Assembly: GCA_029881435.1 (NCBI GenBank)
Contig: JAOUMR010000017.1
Location: forward strand, 1 to 45,589
DNA length: 45,589 nucleotides
Origin: Nitrospira sp.
GTDB lineage: Bacteria > Nitrospirota > Nitrospiria > Nitrospirales > Nitrospiraceae
Direction of reading: 5' to 3'
The translations under genes were made by a program, and so were the position numbers. Numbering within the stretch: the first letter of the stretch is position 1; every line of letters starts with the position of its first letter. The notes beneath the pieces are model-generated. The model did not search any database and was not told the DNA's origin. It saw only the letters and a list, made by a program, of their open reading frames with translations. Below, in pieces: positions 25,430 through 34,333 of this stretch.

Positions 25430-27166
25430 TCACCGATGAATCGCTCGCCCGTCGTTCCTCTGGTCCGGCAACCTGCCTGCATCGCACAATAGCCAGTCCG
25501 CGGCCTCCGTCATCGAGGATGCGATCCAATCTGGAGCCAGTGCCGTCTCCTTGAGCCTTTCACTCTCTTGCGGACGAACTACTCCCGTCGTCACCAAGAC
25601 ACTCCGTGCTCCAATCCGTTTCGCGAGTTCGATATCTCGGACATGATCGCCGATTAGATAGGCGCGCTCAAGGTCCACGCGTCGTTCGCGCACCGCTTGG
25701 TCTATCATCCCTGGGTTCGGCTTTCGGCAGTCACACCCATCGTCAGGATGGTGCGGACAAAAATAGATAGCATCCAGCGATGCGCCTGCGCCATCAAGGA
25801 TACGTTTAAGTTTCGCGTGAACCACCGCAAGATCATCTTGCGACAGCAATCCACGGGCGATCCCGGATTGATTCGTCACGAGGATTAATCGGGCCCCAGC
25901 TCGCTTTAACCTTGCGAGAGTCTCCGGAACCCCTGGAAACAACTCGAGCTGATCAGGAGATGTAATATAACCGGGATCTGCATTCAGTGTCCCATCGCGA
26001 TCGAGAAAGATGGTGTAGCCGGAGAGAATGTCGGTCTGGTCTCTCTTGTCGGTCCGATCTGCCTGGCCAGTCCGATCCTCACCAGATAGACCTCTTCGAC
26101 CAGATAGACTAGACAGACCTGCAAGCTGTTTCACCGCCGTCCCATACACCCGGTCAACCGAGACCCGCGTCATACACCGGTGGTCGATCGGGCATTCCCG
26201 GAGAAGACAGGGCGCACAGTCGACATCCTCTCGTACCACCGATCGTTCTTGCTGATAGGGAGCCGTCGTGCGCGAGTCGGTTGGGCCGAAGACTGCAACA
26301 ATCGGAACGCCGAAGGCGGCAGCAATATGCATCGGACCTGTATCGTTTGTAATGAGCAGCCGACAACGCTTGACCACAGCCATAAGCTCACGAATGCTCG
26401 TCGCTCCGGACAGGACAATGGACCGACAGTCGATCCGAGAGGCAATGTCCTTTCCTAGGGACTCTTCCCCTCTTGCTCCAAGAAGAGCCACAGCCACATG
26501 GGCACGCTCCTCCTTCTCCAAACGTTCAGCCAATTGCCGTGCGACGTCAGCAAATCGATCGGGCAACCACCGCTTGGCCCTCCCATACGTCGAGCCTGGA
26601 TTGACGCCGATAATGAGGTCCGACGAGTCAATTCCGGCCGATGCGAGCCTTGCATCGGCCATGCGGTCCTCATCGGCCGAAACGTGAAGTGTCGGCAGCG
26701 GAACTGCTCCAGAAAGCCCGAGCAGCTTCAACATGTTCCAATAATACTCGACTTGATGCACCGGCATGTCACGATCAGGAACAGCAACCGGCTCAGTGAG
26801 AAAGAGGACTCTTCCATCGGTGGCATAGCCATATCGTCGTGGAATGCCGGCGAGCCACGCGATGAATGCGGCCTCGAAGGCGTTCTGAAATAGTATGGCC
26901 AGATCGAAGCCGTGCCGTCGTAACGACCCTGCAAGCGACCACTTTCCTGCAATCCCGGCGTGAGCGCGCTTGTCATCATAGACAAGCACCCGATCCAGTC
27001 CTGAGTACGCGGTGAACAGTTCGGCGATGGTGGGCCTGGCAAGCATCGTCAATTCAGCCGTTGGAAACAGAGACCGAAGTCCGCGAAGTGCCGGCTCACA
27101 CATCACGGCATCGCCAATCCAATTCGGCGCCCGCACGAGGATTTTTCGTGGAAGAGCCTTATGCAT
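25430..27166 (-). CDS. Heptosyltransferase-GmhB fusion
   Basis: The 578-residue product joins two normally separate enzymes. Residues 1-350 are a WaaF-like GT9 (VRAPNWIGDAVMCEPALRGL; NDTGPMHIAAAFGVP; FGPTDSRTTAPY). Residues 384-560 are D-glycero-D-manno-heptose 1,7-bisphosphate 7-phosphatase of the HAD family: FLDRDGTLN, VTNQSG, the zinc loop CPHHPDDGCDC, CRKPNPGM and GDHVRDIE. Residues 352-381 form a hexapeptide-repeat linker. The fusion links production of the ADP-heptose precursor with its transfer to the core. It overlaps the lpxK end by eight bases. GmhA and HldE are not in the window. Confidence 0.95.
   Translation of the reverse strand: MHKALPRKILVRAPNWIGDAVMCEPALRGLRSLFPTAELTMLARPTIAELFTAYSGLDRVLVYDDKRAHAGIAGKWSLAGSLRRHGFDLAILFQNAFEAAFIAWLAGIPRRYGYATDGRVLFLTEPVAVPDRDMPVHQVEYYWNMLKLLGLSGAVPLPTLHVSADEDRMADARLASAGIDSSDLIIGVNPGSTYGRAKRWLPDRFADVARQLAERLEKEERAHVAVALLGARGEESLGKDIASRIDCRSIVLSGATSIRELMAVVKRCRLLITNDTGPMHIAAAFGVPIVAVFGPTDSRTTAPYQQERSVVREDVDCAPCLLRECPIDHRCMTRVSVDRVYGTAVKQLAGLSSLSGRRGLSGEDRTGQADRTDKRDQTDILSGYTIFLDRDGTLNADPGYITSPDQLELFPGVPETLARLKRAGARLILVTNQSGIARGLLSQDDLAVVHAKLKRILDGAGASLDAIYFCPHHPDDGCDCRKPNPGMIDQAVRERRVDLERAYLIGDHVRDIELAKRIGARSVLVTTGVVRPQESERLKETALAPDWIASSMTEAADWLLCDAGRLPDQRNDGRAIHR
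26029..26109. repeat. 18-bp-periodic degenerate repeat in the fusion linker
   Basis: Three different short words recur exactly 18 bases apart: TGTCGGTC at 26029 and 26047, GTCCGATC at 26052 and 26070, and ACCAGATAGAC at 26081 and 26099. The period is six codons, so the protein shows units such as LSGRRG, LSGEDR, TGQADR, TDKRDQ. The repeat lies wholly between the heptosyltransferase and phosphatase domains. Confidence 0.85.
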
Positions 27167-28250
27167 GAGCCTCCAATTGTCGTTCCCCCTCTGATGACGG
27201 CATATCGATCAGCTTGCGCAGCTGTTCTTCTCCGTACACCACGTCCGTTCCAAGCTGAAGCATCCACCAGGAATCGCCGGACGTCAGAAAGGGAGTGAGT
27301 TTCCCCCCGTCTTTTTCCGTCGTCAGAACGAACTCGCTTCCGGTGACCTGCACGGTACTCCGAATCTGCTCGATCTCATAGTGCGTATAGCGATGATGGT
27401 CTTCGAACGCGGATTCGCCCATGATTTCGATCCCGATAGACTCCGCTAATCGGCGAAATGATCGGTGATTGCCGATCCCACTCACCAACCAAGCCTTTTT
27501 CCTCAAACCCCACCCTACCGGTCGTTGCTCTCCGGAAACGACCGCTGCAAGGGATGCAGGTCTGAACACAACCTCCATAATCGCTGAGGGTGAACAAGCC
27601 ACCGCTCGCAATCGACTCCGAATGGCGTCAACATCCTGACGAACCTCGGCTCGCGTAATGATGATCGCGCTCGCTCGATCCACGCCAGTCAGCGGCTCCC
27701 GTGACCTCCCGGCAGGAAGCAGCGCATCCAGTCCAGCCCCATCGGTCGCATCCAGTAATACCAGGTCAACATCACGATGAAGCGCCCGATGTTGAAAGCC
27801 ATCATCAAGAACAATGCAATCAACAGGATGCTGTTTTAACACCCATCGACCAAGGGCAACCCGATCAGCACCCACCGCGACAATGGCTTGCGGACACCGC
27901 TGTGCGATAAGGAACGGCTCGTCCCCTGCTTCCGATGGGCCGGCCAAGAGTCGCGACCCGTTGGACACAAGAAGATGCGGCCCCGTACTCGTCCGTTTAT
28001 ACCCTCGGCTCAGGATCGCCACGCGCTGTCCTTTGGCCAACAGCCACTGCGCAAGGAGAATGACGATGGGAGTTTTCCCCGTTCCTCCGACTGTAAGATT
28101 TCCCACGCTCACGACCCGACAGGGCAAGCGAGTGATTGGAAACCATCCCTTTCGGTAGCACCACAGGCGCAATCGAGTAACAAGTCCGTATACCCCAGCA
28201 ACCCACTGAAGTCCATGGCGGACCGGCTGTCCAGGTTGCAAAAATGCCAT
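27159..28250 (-). CDS. lpxK: Tetraacyldisaccharide 4'-kinase
   Basis: From the ATG at 28250 the product is 363 residues and shows the LpxK P-loop GNLTVGGTGKTP (50-61). ILSRGYKR, DEPFLIAQR and DDGFQHRAL, typical LpxK motifs, follow. It phosphorylates the 4' position of the lipid A disaccharide at the inner membrane. I chose this ATG because it follows the waaA stop after one base; the frame extends upstream into waaA. Its 3' end overlaps the fusion gene by eight bases. Confidence 0.96.
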   Translation of the reverse strand: MAFLQPGQPVRHGLQWVAGVYGLVTRLRLWCYRKGWFPITRLPCRVVSVGNLTVGGTGKTPIVILLAQWLLAKGQRVAILSRGYKRTSTGPHLLVSNGSRLLAGPSEAGDEPFLIAQRCPQAIVAVGADRVALGRWVLKQHPVDCIVLDDGFQHRALHRDVDLVLLDATDGAGLDALLPAGRSREPLTGVDRASAIIITRAEVRQDVDAIRSRLRAVACSPSAIMEVVFRPASLAAVVSGEQRPVGWGLRKKAWLVSGIGNHRSFRRLAESIGIEIMGESAFEDHHRYTHYEIEQIRSTVQVTGSEFVLTTEKDGGKLTPFLTSGDSWWMLQLGTDVVYGEEQLRKLIDMPSSEGERQLEAHA

Positions 28251-28251
28251 A

Positions 28252-29589
28252 TTAGCGTTTGGCCAGGAGCGGTCTTGGCCCTGCCGCCGCATACCGGTCG
28301 GAGTAGGTTGGGGTTGCATAGAGGCAGGATTCTATGAGCTCCACACTCCGGATGAGCGCACCTTGGTTGTCCAACACGACACGTTTCGCCGCCTGCCCTA
28401 CTCGAACTCGTGTTTCCGGCTGCCCCAGCCACCCTCTTAATACGGTGACCAACTCGTCACCTCCCGTCACCCGGTACCCTCCACCAGCCTCCTGTAACAG
28501 CGTGGCCACTTCAGCACAATGATCCGTATAGGGTCCAAAGATCACTGGGGTGCCCCACACTGCTGGCTCCAGCAAATTATGCCCACCCACCGGAACCAGC
28601 GTCCCACCAACAAACGCCACGACGGCTTCACGGTACGCAAGAGCCAGCTCTCCCCTCGTGTCCAAGATGATCACGCGTGGACCAACTCGCTTCTCCAACA
28701 TCTCGCTCTTTCGTTGTACCACGAACCCGGCCTCTTGAAGCATGGCTTCTACTCGGTCTGTTCGTTCAATGTGGCGCGGCGCCAACATCAACACCGTCGA
28801 AGGATAGGTCTTTGCAATCTGGCCATATGCCGAGACCAGCATTTCCTCTTCTCCTAGATGAGTACTGCCAGCGAGAATGAGTTGTTCATGCTCATTGAGC
28901 CCGAAACTCCGTCGGAGGGTCTCCTCAGAGCGAACGACCGGGGGAGGTTGATCGAACTTAATATTACCAGTGACATGCACACGATCGGGCTCGGCTCCCA
29001 GCGCAACAATACGTTGTTTGTCACGCTCAGATTGCATCAAACAGAGAGTCAGCGTGTGTAATACCGATCGATAAAAGGAACGAATCAGGGAAAGGTCCTG
29101 ACGACGAAACGAACGCGAGGACAACCGTCCATTCACCAACACCGACGGCACGCCTTCGTCTCGCAACGACCACAGAAGATTAGGCCACAGTTCGGTTTCG
29201 ACGAAGATGTAGAGTGTAGGCCGCACTCCCCGGATCATTCTGGTCACAGCCCAGCAAAAATCAAGCGGGGCATACCGATGTTCGGCTATGCCCGATAAGC
29301 GCTGCTGGACGGCCTCACGTCCGGTTTCTGTGACAGTCGTCACGATATAGCGAAACTCTGGATGGCGTGTGTGTAATGCCTTGACAAGCGGCGAGACCGC
29401 CACCACCTCGCCCAGGGAGACGGCATGAATCCAGATCAGCGGCTGAGATGATCTCATACCGTCGGAGGAGTGTGCTCGCCAGCCCATCCGCTGGAAAAAT
29501 CCTGGTCGGCAGCGTGGTTTGGCTAACAGGACGCCGATCACAACCGGAGTAGCAAGGATGAGAAGGCAATTATAGAAGAATCGCCACAT
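28252..29589 (-). CDS. waaA: Kdo transferase
   Basis: The product of about 445 residues has an N-terminal membrane anchor (residues 5-25), IWIHAVSLGEVVA, FVETELWPNLL, VNGRLSSRS, GNIKFD, LAGSTHLGEEE and GGHNLLEPAVWG, the standard WaaA/KdtA series. It adds Kdo to the lipid A precursor on the cytoplasmic face. I prefer the ATG at 29589 over the TTG at 29610. Whether it adds one or two Kdo residues cannot be told from sequence. Confidence 0.96.
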   Translation of the reverse strand: MWRFFYNCLLILATPVVIGVLLAKPRCRPGFFQRMGWRAHSSDGMRSSQPLIWIHAVSLGEVVAVSPLVKALHTRHPEFRYIVTTVTETGREAVQQRLSGIAEHRYAPLDFCWAVTRMIRGVRPTLYIFVETELWPNLLWSLRDEGVPSVLVNGRLSSRSFRRQDLSLIRSFYRSVLHTLTLCLMQSERDKQRIVALGAEPDRVHVTGNIKFDQPPPVVRSEETLRRSFGLNEHEQLILAGSTHLGEEEMLVSAYGQIAKTYPSTVLMLAPRHIERTDRVEAMLQEAGFVVQRKSEMLEKRVGPRVIILDTRGELALAYREAVVAFVGGTLVPVGGHNLLEPAVWGTPVIFGPYTDHCAEVATLLQEAGGGYRVTGGDELVTVLRGWLGQPETRVRVGQAAKRVVLDNQGALIRSVELIESCLYATPTYSDRYAAAGPRPLLAKR

Positions 29590-29613
29590 GAAAGACTCGT
29601 CAACCGCCAATCG

Positions 29614-30356
29614 CTAGACCTCAGCCGTTGAATCGCTCGAACGACCTGTCTCAGAGTCACGCCTGATGGCGGGTGGCCGGCGAGTGACGGCTTGCTCGGC
29701 CTCATCCGTCAATCGATTGAGGGTCATCTCGAGCTGCAAGCGCGCCTCTTCCAGTGAGGACTCATCGGTTTCGCGTGAGACCCAGAGCGGATTTCCATAG
29801 AGAAACAAGCCTGTCGAAAATGGAAATGGAACCATGTAGCGATCCCAGCTCGCAAAGAGTTTTTTTTTGAGCAGGCAAAGGCCAGCGGCACGATCGGAAG
29901 GCCTGTCGCCTTGGCCAAATGAATCACGCCGAGCTTTGCGATGTGACGAGGGCCCTTGGGCCCGTCGGGTGTCACCGCTACATCCCGACCGGAACGTCCC
30001 AGCTTAATCAGAGCCCGAAGCGCGCCGGCACCTCCCCGCGTACTCGACCCGCGGATCGCCCCATGACCGAATCGGGCGATAATCCGCGCAATAATCTCTC
30101 CGTCGCCATGCTGGCTTATTAAGACATGAGCCCCGGCTCCTCGATAGCCAAACGGAATCATTAACTGCTGGGCATGCCAGAAAGCCAAAATAATGTGGTG
30201 CCCCTCACGATAGAGCACATCAACCGCTTCGTGGCCGCGCGTCTCACAGCGTATCGAGCGTGCGGTGCTCCGAATAGCAACCGCAGCAACCGGAGGTAGC
30301 AGTGAACACTTCGCCCACCGCTCGCAAGACTTGATGAGATCAGACACTGGTGACAT
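29614..30356 (-). CDS. DUF374 acyltransferase (LpxJ-like), frame-shifted
   Basis: Two overlapping frames together make a complete DUF374 protein of about 247 residues. The first begins at the ATG at 30356, inside the end of msbA. It carries FWHAQQLM (59-66), SQHGDGE and TPDGPKGPR (129-137), the family's acyltransferase motifs. At nine adenines (minus strand, 29870-29878) the frame must slip by -1. The second frame then supplies LFASWDRYMVPFPF and YGNPLWV, the expected C-terminal part. DUF374 includes LpxJ, a secondary acyltransferase of lipid A in Helicobacter and Campylobacter; the position between msbA and waaA fits that role. The shift may be mutation, sequencing error or real recoding. 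Confidence 0.82.
29870..29878 (-). other. Nine-adenine slippery tract in the acyltransferase gene
   Basis: On the minus strand the zero-frame codons are TCA AAA AAA AAC. The last seven bases, A AAA AAC, form a classic -1 slippery heptamer. A run of nine adenines also favours transcriptional slippage. A -1 move restores the full acyltransferase. I see no obvious downstream stem-loop or upstream internal ribosome site. Confidence 0.7.
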
Positions 30357-32085
30357 CCTGAAATTGCATCGCGTGCAGCTTGTGGTAGATGCCTCCTTGC
30401 CGCAACAATTCCTCATGCGATCCCACTTCGACAATGGCCCCTCGATCTAAGACGATGATTCGATCGGCATTCTGTATAGTGGAGAGCCGATGAGCAATCA
30501 CCAACGTCGTTCGGTTCTTCATCAAATTAGTCAACGCCAACTGCACAATACGTTCAGATTCGCTGTCGAGCGCCGACGTTGCTTCATCCAGGATCAAGAG
30601 CGGCGGATCGCGAAGGATAGCCCGAGCAATGGCCACGCGTTGCCGCTCGCCGCCCGACAGTTTGACTCCACGCTCTCCGATGACCGTATCGTACCCCTCC
30701 GGAAGCCTCAGAATAAAGTCATGGGCATAGGCCAGCTTCGCCGCCTGCTCCACATCAGCAGGAGAGGCACCGGACCGTCCGAACGCGATGTTGCTTCGGA
30801 TGCTATCATCAAAGAGGAAAATTTCTTGCGAAACGATTCCGATATGCGCCCGCAACGATCGCAACTCATAGGAGGCCAACGGAATGCCGTCCACCAGAAT
30901 ACGTCCCGCCGTCGGCTCATAGAACCGCGGCAGGAGACTGACTAACGTGGTCTTCCCACTGCCGCTGCTCCCGACGAGCGCAATCACCTCACCAGGACGA
31001 ATGAGAAGATCGATATCGGTCAGCGCCGGTACGGTATGATGCTCATACCTCAAGGAAACCCCCTGGAATTCGATGGCCTGATTAATCCCCATCAATGGAG
31101 CGGTCCCGTGATCTTCAGATTGCTCAGTTTTGAGATCTAAGACGTCGAACACGCGTTCGGCCGCCGCGAGCGCTTGCTGAATGAGGTTATTCGACCCCGA
31201 GAGCTTACGAATCGGGGTATAGGCCATAAACATCGCCGCCATAAACGAGAAAAATGCGCCGGGAGTCATCTTCTCCTGGATGACCAAATAGCCGCCATAC
31301 CAGATAATGGTCGCAACGCCGATCACGCCGATCACTTCCATCTGCGAGTGGCCGATCGACCAGACTTGATTGCTCTTGAGGGTGGTCGAGAGGACCTTCC
31401 GGTTCCGTTCCCCAAATCGCTCCGCCTCAGCATCTTCCCGCCCAAACGCTTTCACCATTCTGATGCCGGAAAACATTTCTTGAAGCGTCGACGACATATC
31501 ACCCAGTTGCTCCTGCGTACTTGTGGCCAGTCGTTTCAATCTCTGTCCGACCCGCACCATGGTGAGCGCCGAGAGTGGAATCACAATGAGAGAAAGCCCG
31601 GCCAACCTCCAATTCTGATAGATGATGACACCGATCATCGCCACAAACGTAAGGCCGTTCTGAAAAATATCTTTGACGACGCTCGATGCGGCGTTCGCCA
31701 TAAGTCCGACATCATTCACGACCCGTGAGACGAGGCGCCCCGACGTATTAGAATCATGAAACCCGACCGAAAGCCGCATGAGTCGTTGAAACAATTCTTG
31801 TCGAATGTCTGCCACAACCCGATTGCCCACGTAGGCCATCAAATATCCTACTCCATAGCTGAATACCGCTTTCAACGTGGCCACCCCAAGGATCACAAGC
31901 GGCAGGACCAATAACAGCCGTTCGTTTTTTTCGATGAAGATCCCGTCGAGAACGGGACGTGCAAGCCAGGCGTACACCCCTGTAAGGATCGCGACAAACC
32001 CGGAGCAGGCGAATGCCGCGACAAATCTCGTCCGATAGGGACGGACATACCGCATGAGTCGCCTAAATCGTTCTAGACCCGACAT
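30340..32085 (-). CDS. msbA: Lipid A export ABC transporter MsbA
   Basis: The 581-residue protein is a half-transporter with six membrane spans in residues 15-310 and an ABC ATPase: Walker A GSSGSGKTT near residue 370, signature LSGGERQRVAIARA, Walker B LLILDEATSALD, and the H-loop AHRLST. It flips lipid A-core across the inner membrane. Position between lpxB and waaA supports MsbA over a generic exporter. The start overlaps lpxB by 13 bases, and the end overlaps the acyltransferase start by 17. Confidence 0.95.
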   Translation of the reverse strand: MSGLERFRRLMRYVRPYRTRFVAAFACSGFVAILTGVYAWLARPVLDGIFIEKNERLLLVLPLVILGVATLKAVFSYGVGYLMAYVGNRVVADIRQELFQRLMRLSVGFHDSNTSGRLVSRVVNDVGLMANAASSVVKDIFQNGLTFVAMIGVIIYQNWRLAGLSLIVIPLSALTMVRVGQRLKRLATSTQEQLGDMSSTLQEMFSGIRMVKAFGREDAEAERFGERNRKVLSTTLKSNQVWSIGHSQMEVIGVIGVATIIWYGGYLVIQEKMTPGAFFSFMAAMFMAYTPIRKLSGSNNLIQQALAAAERVFDVLDLKTEQSEDHGTAPLMGINQAIEFQGVSLRYEHHTVPALTDIDLLIRPGEVIALVGSSGSGKTTLVSLLPRFYEPTAGRILVDGIPLASYELRSLRAHIGIVSQEIFLFDDSIRSNIAFGRSGASPADVEQAAKLAYAHDFILRLPEGYDTVIGERGVKLSGGERQRVAIARAILRDPPLLILDEATSALDSESERIVQLALTNLMKNRTTLVIAHRLSTIQNADRIIVLDRGAIVEVGSHEELLRQGGIYHKLHAMQFQDVTSV

Positions 32086-33206
32086 CCTGCCAACACTGCC
32101 TCCGCTGCCCTCGTCGAAGCGCCTGGTTCGCCCAACGCAGCCCGCACCTTTGCCAAATCTCGTTTCATCTCATCATAGGTGGATCGATCTTCCAAGATCC
32201 GGACCGCCTCTTCGTACAAGCGCTGACCGGTTGCCTCATCCTGTAACAGCTCCGGTACGATCGATCGACCTGCCACCAAATTCACAAGCCCAATCCATTT
32301 GACCCGGAGAAAGAAACTCGCGATCCAAAATTCCCATGCCGTCGTTCGATAGAACAACACCATAGGGGTGCCGACTACGGCCGCTTGCAGTGTGGCGGTA
32401 CCCGACGCCACCAGGACCAAGTCCGACACAGCCATGAGTTCACTGGCTTGTTCTTTGACCAGGGTGACGGGAAGCGACCCTTGCCGCACGAGTGGCTGCA
32501 GCAGATTATCCTCAATAGTGGAGGCCTGCGCCAAGACAAACTTCGTTTTCGGCTCCCGGTGGACTAATTTCTCAGCAGCCTCGATAAGGATCGGCAGTAA
32601 CGCCTGGACTTCACGCACTCGACTCCCCGGCAACAACGCAATCACGCGTTCATCATGCGAAAAGCCGAACTTGGCGCGAAGCGCCGTCCGATCGTACGTT
32701 TTTTCGACTGCATCCAGTATGGGATGGCCGACAAACGCGCAGGGCATCTCCGCGCTGTCATAGAGGGGTTTCTCAAATGGCAAAATCACCAAAACCTGAT
32801 CGACTCGTTTCTTTATCCAGTACATCCGCCAGGGCCCCCAAGCCCAGATCTGCGGCGCAATATAATAGAACACGCGCAAGCCAGCACCCTTGGCAAAATA
32901 GGCGTATCGCAGATTCAATCCGGGGTTATCGACAAAGATCACCACATTCCAGGGTTCAGATCTAAACAATCGCCACATGAAGAAAAACCGTCGAATGATT
33001 GCCACCAACGCCAGTGGTCCGACCATACCCATCACGTCGAACTGTCCCATCTTGCAGACCAATTGCACACCGGCCGCCTCCATTGCGCGCCCGCCAATTC
33101 CGGCCAATGAAACCTGTGGGTCGCATGCTTTAAGTGCCTTGGCGAGATTGGCTCCGTGGAGATCGCCTGACGCTTCACCGGTAATGATCAGAATGCGTGC
33201 CATCAT
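32073..33206 (-). CDS. lpxB: Lipid-A-disaccharide synthase
   Basis: The 377-residue product starts ARILIITGEASGDLHGANLA and has VIFVDNPGLNLRYA, YYIAPQIWAW, FVGHPILD, LLPGSRVREV and SGTATLQAA, the LpxB (GT19) motifs in order. It condenses UDP-2,3-diacylglucosamine with lipid X at the membrane. Two adjacent ATG codons (33206, 33203) could serve as start. Its 3' end overlaps msbA. Confidence 0.97.
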   Translation of the reverse strand: MMARILIITGEASGDLHGANLAKALKACDPQVSLAGIGGRAMEAAGVQLVCKMGQFDVMGMVGPLALVAIIRRFFFMWRLFRSEPWNVVIFVDNPGLNLRYAYFAKGAGLRVFYYIAPQIWAWGPWRMYWIKKRVDQVLVILPFEKPLYDSAEMPCAFVGHPILDAVEKTYDRTALRAKFGFSHDERVIALLPGSRVREVQALLPILIEAAEKLVHREPKTKFVLAQASTIEDNLLQPLVRQGSLPVTLVKEQASELMAVSDLVLVASGTATLQAAVVGTPMVLFYRTTAWEFWIASFFLRVKWIGLVNLVAGRSIVPELLQDEATGQRLYEEAVRILEDRSTYDEMKRDLAKVRAALGEPGASTRAAEAVLAGCRV

Positions 33207-33290
33207 AATCTATAGGAGTACATGTCCTAACCGCGATTTCAATTCATGGGGCTGCGAGGGCTCACACCCGTCAAGGAGTATGCGATGTTT

Positions 33291-34238
33291 TTATATCTTC
33301 TGCCGCTCGAACACATTCATCGCAGAGAGCACGCGATGGGCCAGCTCTAGCGCTGCTGCTCCATCCTCACCAGATACGACGGGGCGAGATTTTGCGCGAA
33401 TCGCATGGAGGAACGACTCAAGCTGCAATTTCAACGGTTCACCATCGCCGGCTTGAATCTCTTCGACTGCAACCATCGGCTTGAGGTCATGATCAGCTGA
33501 TCGACGTCCGATCACCCCCTGACGCGATTGGAAATCAATTGACACACATCCATCAGGTTGGAATAGATGCCATTGTCGCATAGCTTTCGGTGAGATTCGA
33601 CTTGCGGTGAGACTAGCAACACACCCACTCTGAAACTGGATTTGGACATTGGCGACATCGTTCGTCGAAGAAAGCACAGAGACCCCAACTGCTCTCACAT
33701 CCTCTACGGGACCAGGGTCGCACGACAACAGCAGGTCAAGATCGTGAATCATCAAATCCAAGACAACATCGACATCGACACCACGCTCACTATAGCTTCC
33801 CAATCGATGACACTCGAACAGCACCGTCTCGCGAATGTGAGGCCGCATCAACGGCATGATCGGGTTGAAATGCTCGCTATGCCCGACTTGCAACGTGCAG
33901 CCATTGCGTTTTCCCAACTCCACAAGTTCCTGTGCCTCCATCGGCAATACCGCAATCGGTTTCTCGACCAAGACATGTTTCCCAGCTTGAAGGCAGGTTT
34001 TGGCAAGGGAATAATGGCCGGATGTAGGGACGGCGATGGTCACCACATCGACCTGCTTCAGCAGATCCACTAGGTCATTGAAGGGCCGTCCGCCGTATTT
34101 CTCGGCTATGACAGCTGCTCGACTGTGGTCGTGGTCAACCACACCAACCAGTATCGAGTCCGGAGACGAAGCGTAGAGACGCGCGTGGTGCTGTCCGAGA
34201 TGCCCGACTCCGATAACACCAGCACGAAGTTTGACCAT
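33291..34238 (-). CDS. Gfo/Idh/MocA oxidoreductase in the lipid A operon
   Basis: The 315-residue product has the NAD(P)-binding GVIGVGHLGQHHARLY near the N-terminus, the family motif VEKPIAV and a C-terminal alpha/beta domain with DLMIHDLDLLL. The family oxidises or reduces sugar hydroxyls. In Acidithiobacillus and Leptospira, GnnA, a member of this family, oxidises UDP-GlcNAc at C3 for 2,3-diamino lipid A; its partner aminotransferase GnnB is not in this window. The location between lpxI and lpxB suggests a lipid A-related substrate, but the exact reaction is open. Confidence 0.85.
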   Translation of the reverse strand: MVKLRAGVIGVGHLGQHHARLYASSPDSILVGVVDHDHSRAAVIAEKYGGRPFNDLVDLLKQVDVVTIAVPTSGHYSLAKTCLQAGKHVLVEKPIAVLPMEAQELVELGKRNGCTLQVGHSEHFNPIMPLMRPHIRETVLFECHRLGSYSERGVDVDVVLDLMIHDLDLLLSCDPGPVEDVRAVGVSVLSSTNDVANVQIQFQSGCVASLTASRISPKAMRQWHLFQPDGCVSIDFQSRQGVIGRRSADHDLKPMVAVEEIQAGDGEPLKLQLESFLHAIRAKSRPVVSGEDGAAALELAHRVLSAMNVFERQKI

Positions 34239-34333
34239 ATGCCTGTTTGGCTAGAGTGTGACGAGTCTTACAAGCGCGTCATCGTTCAACATCTCAACAT
34301 CGATAGATCGACAGGTTCTCGGGTACGGACGGA

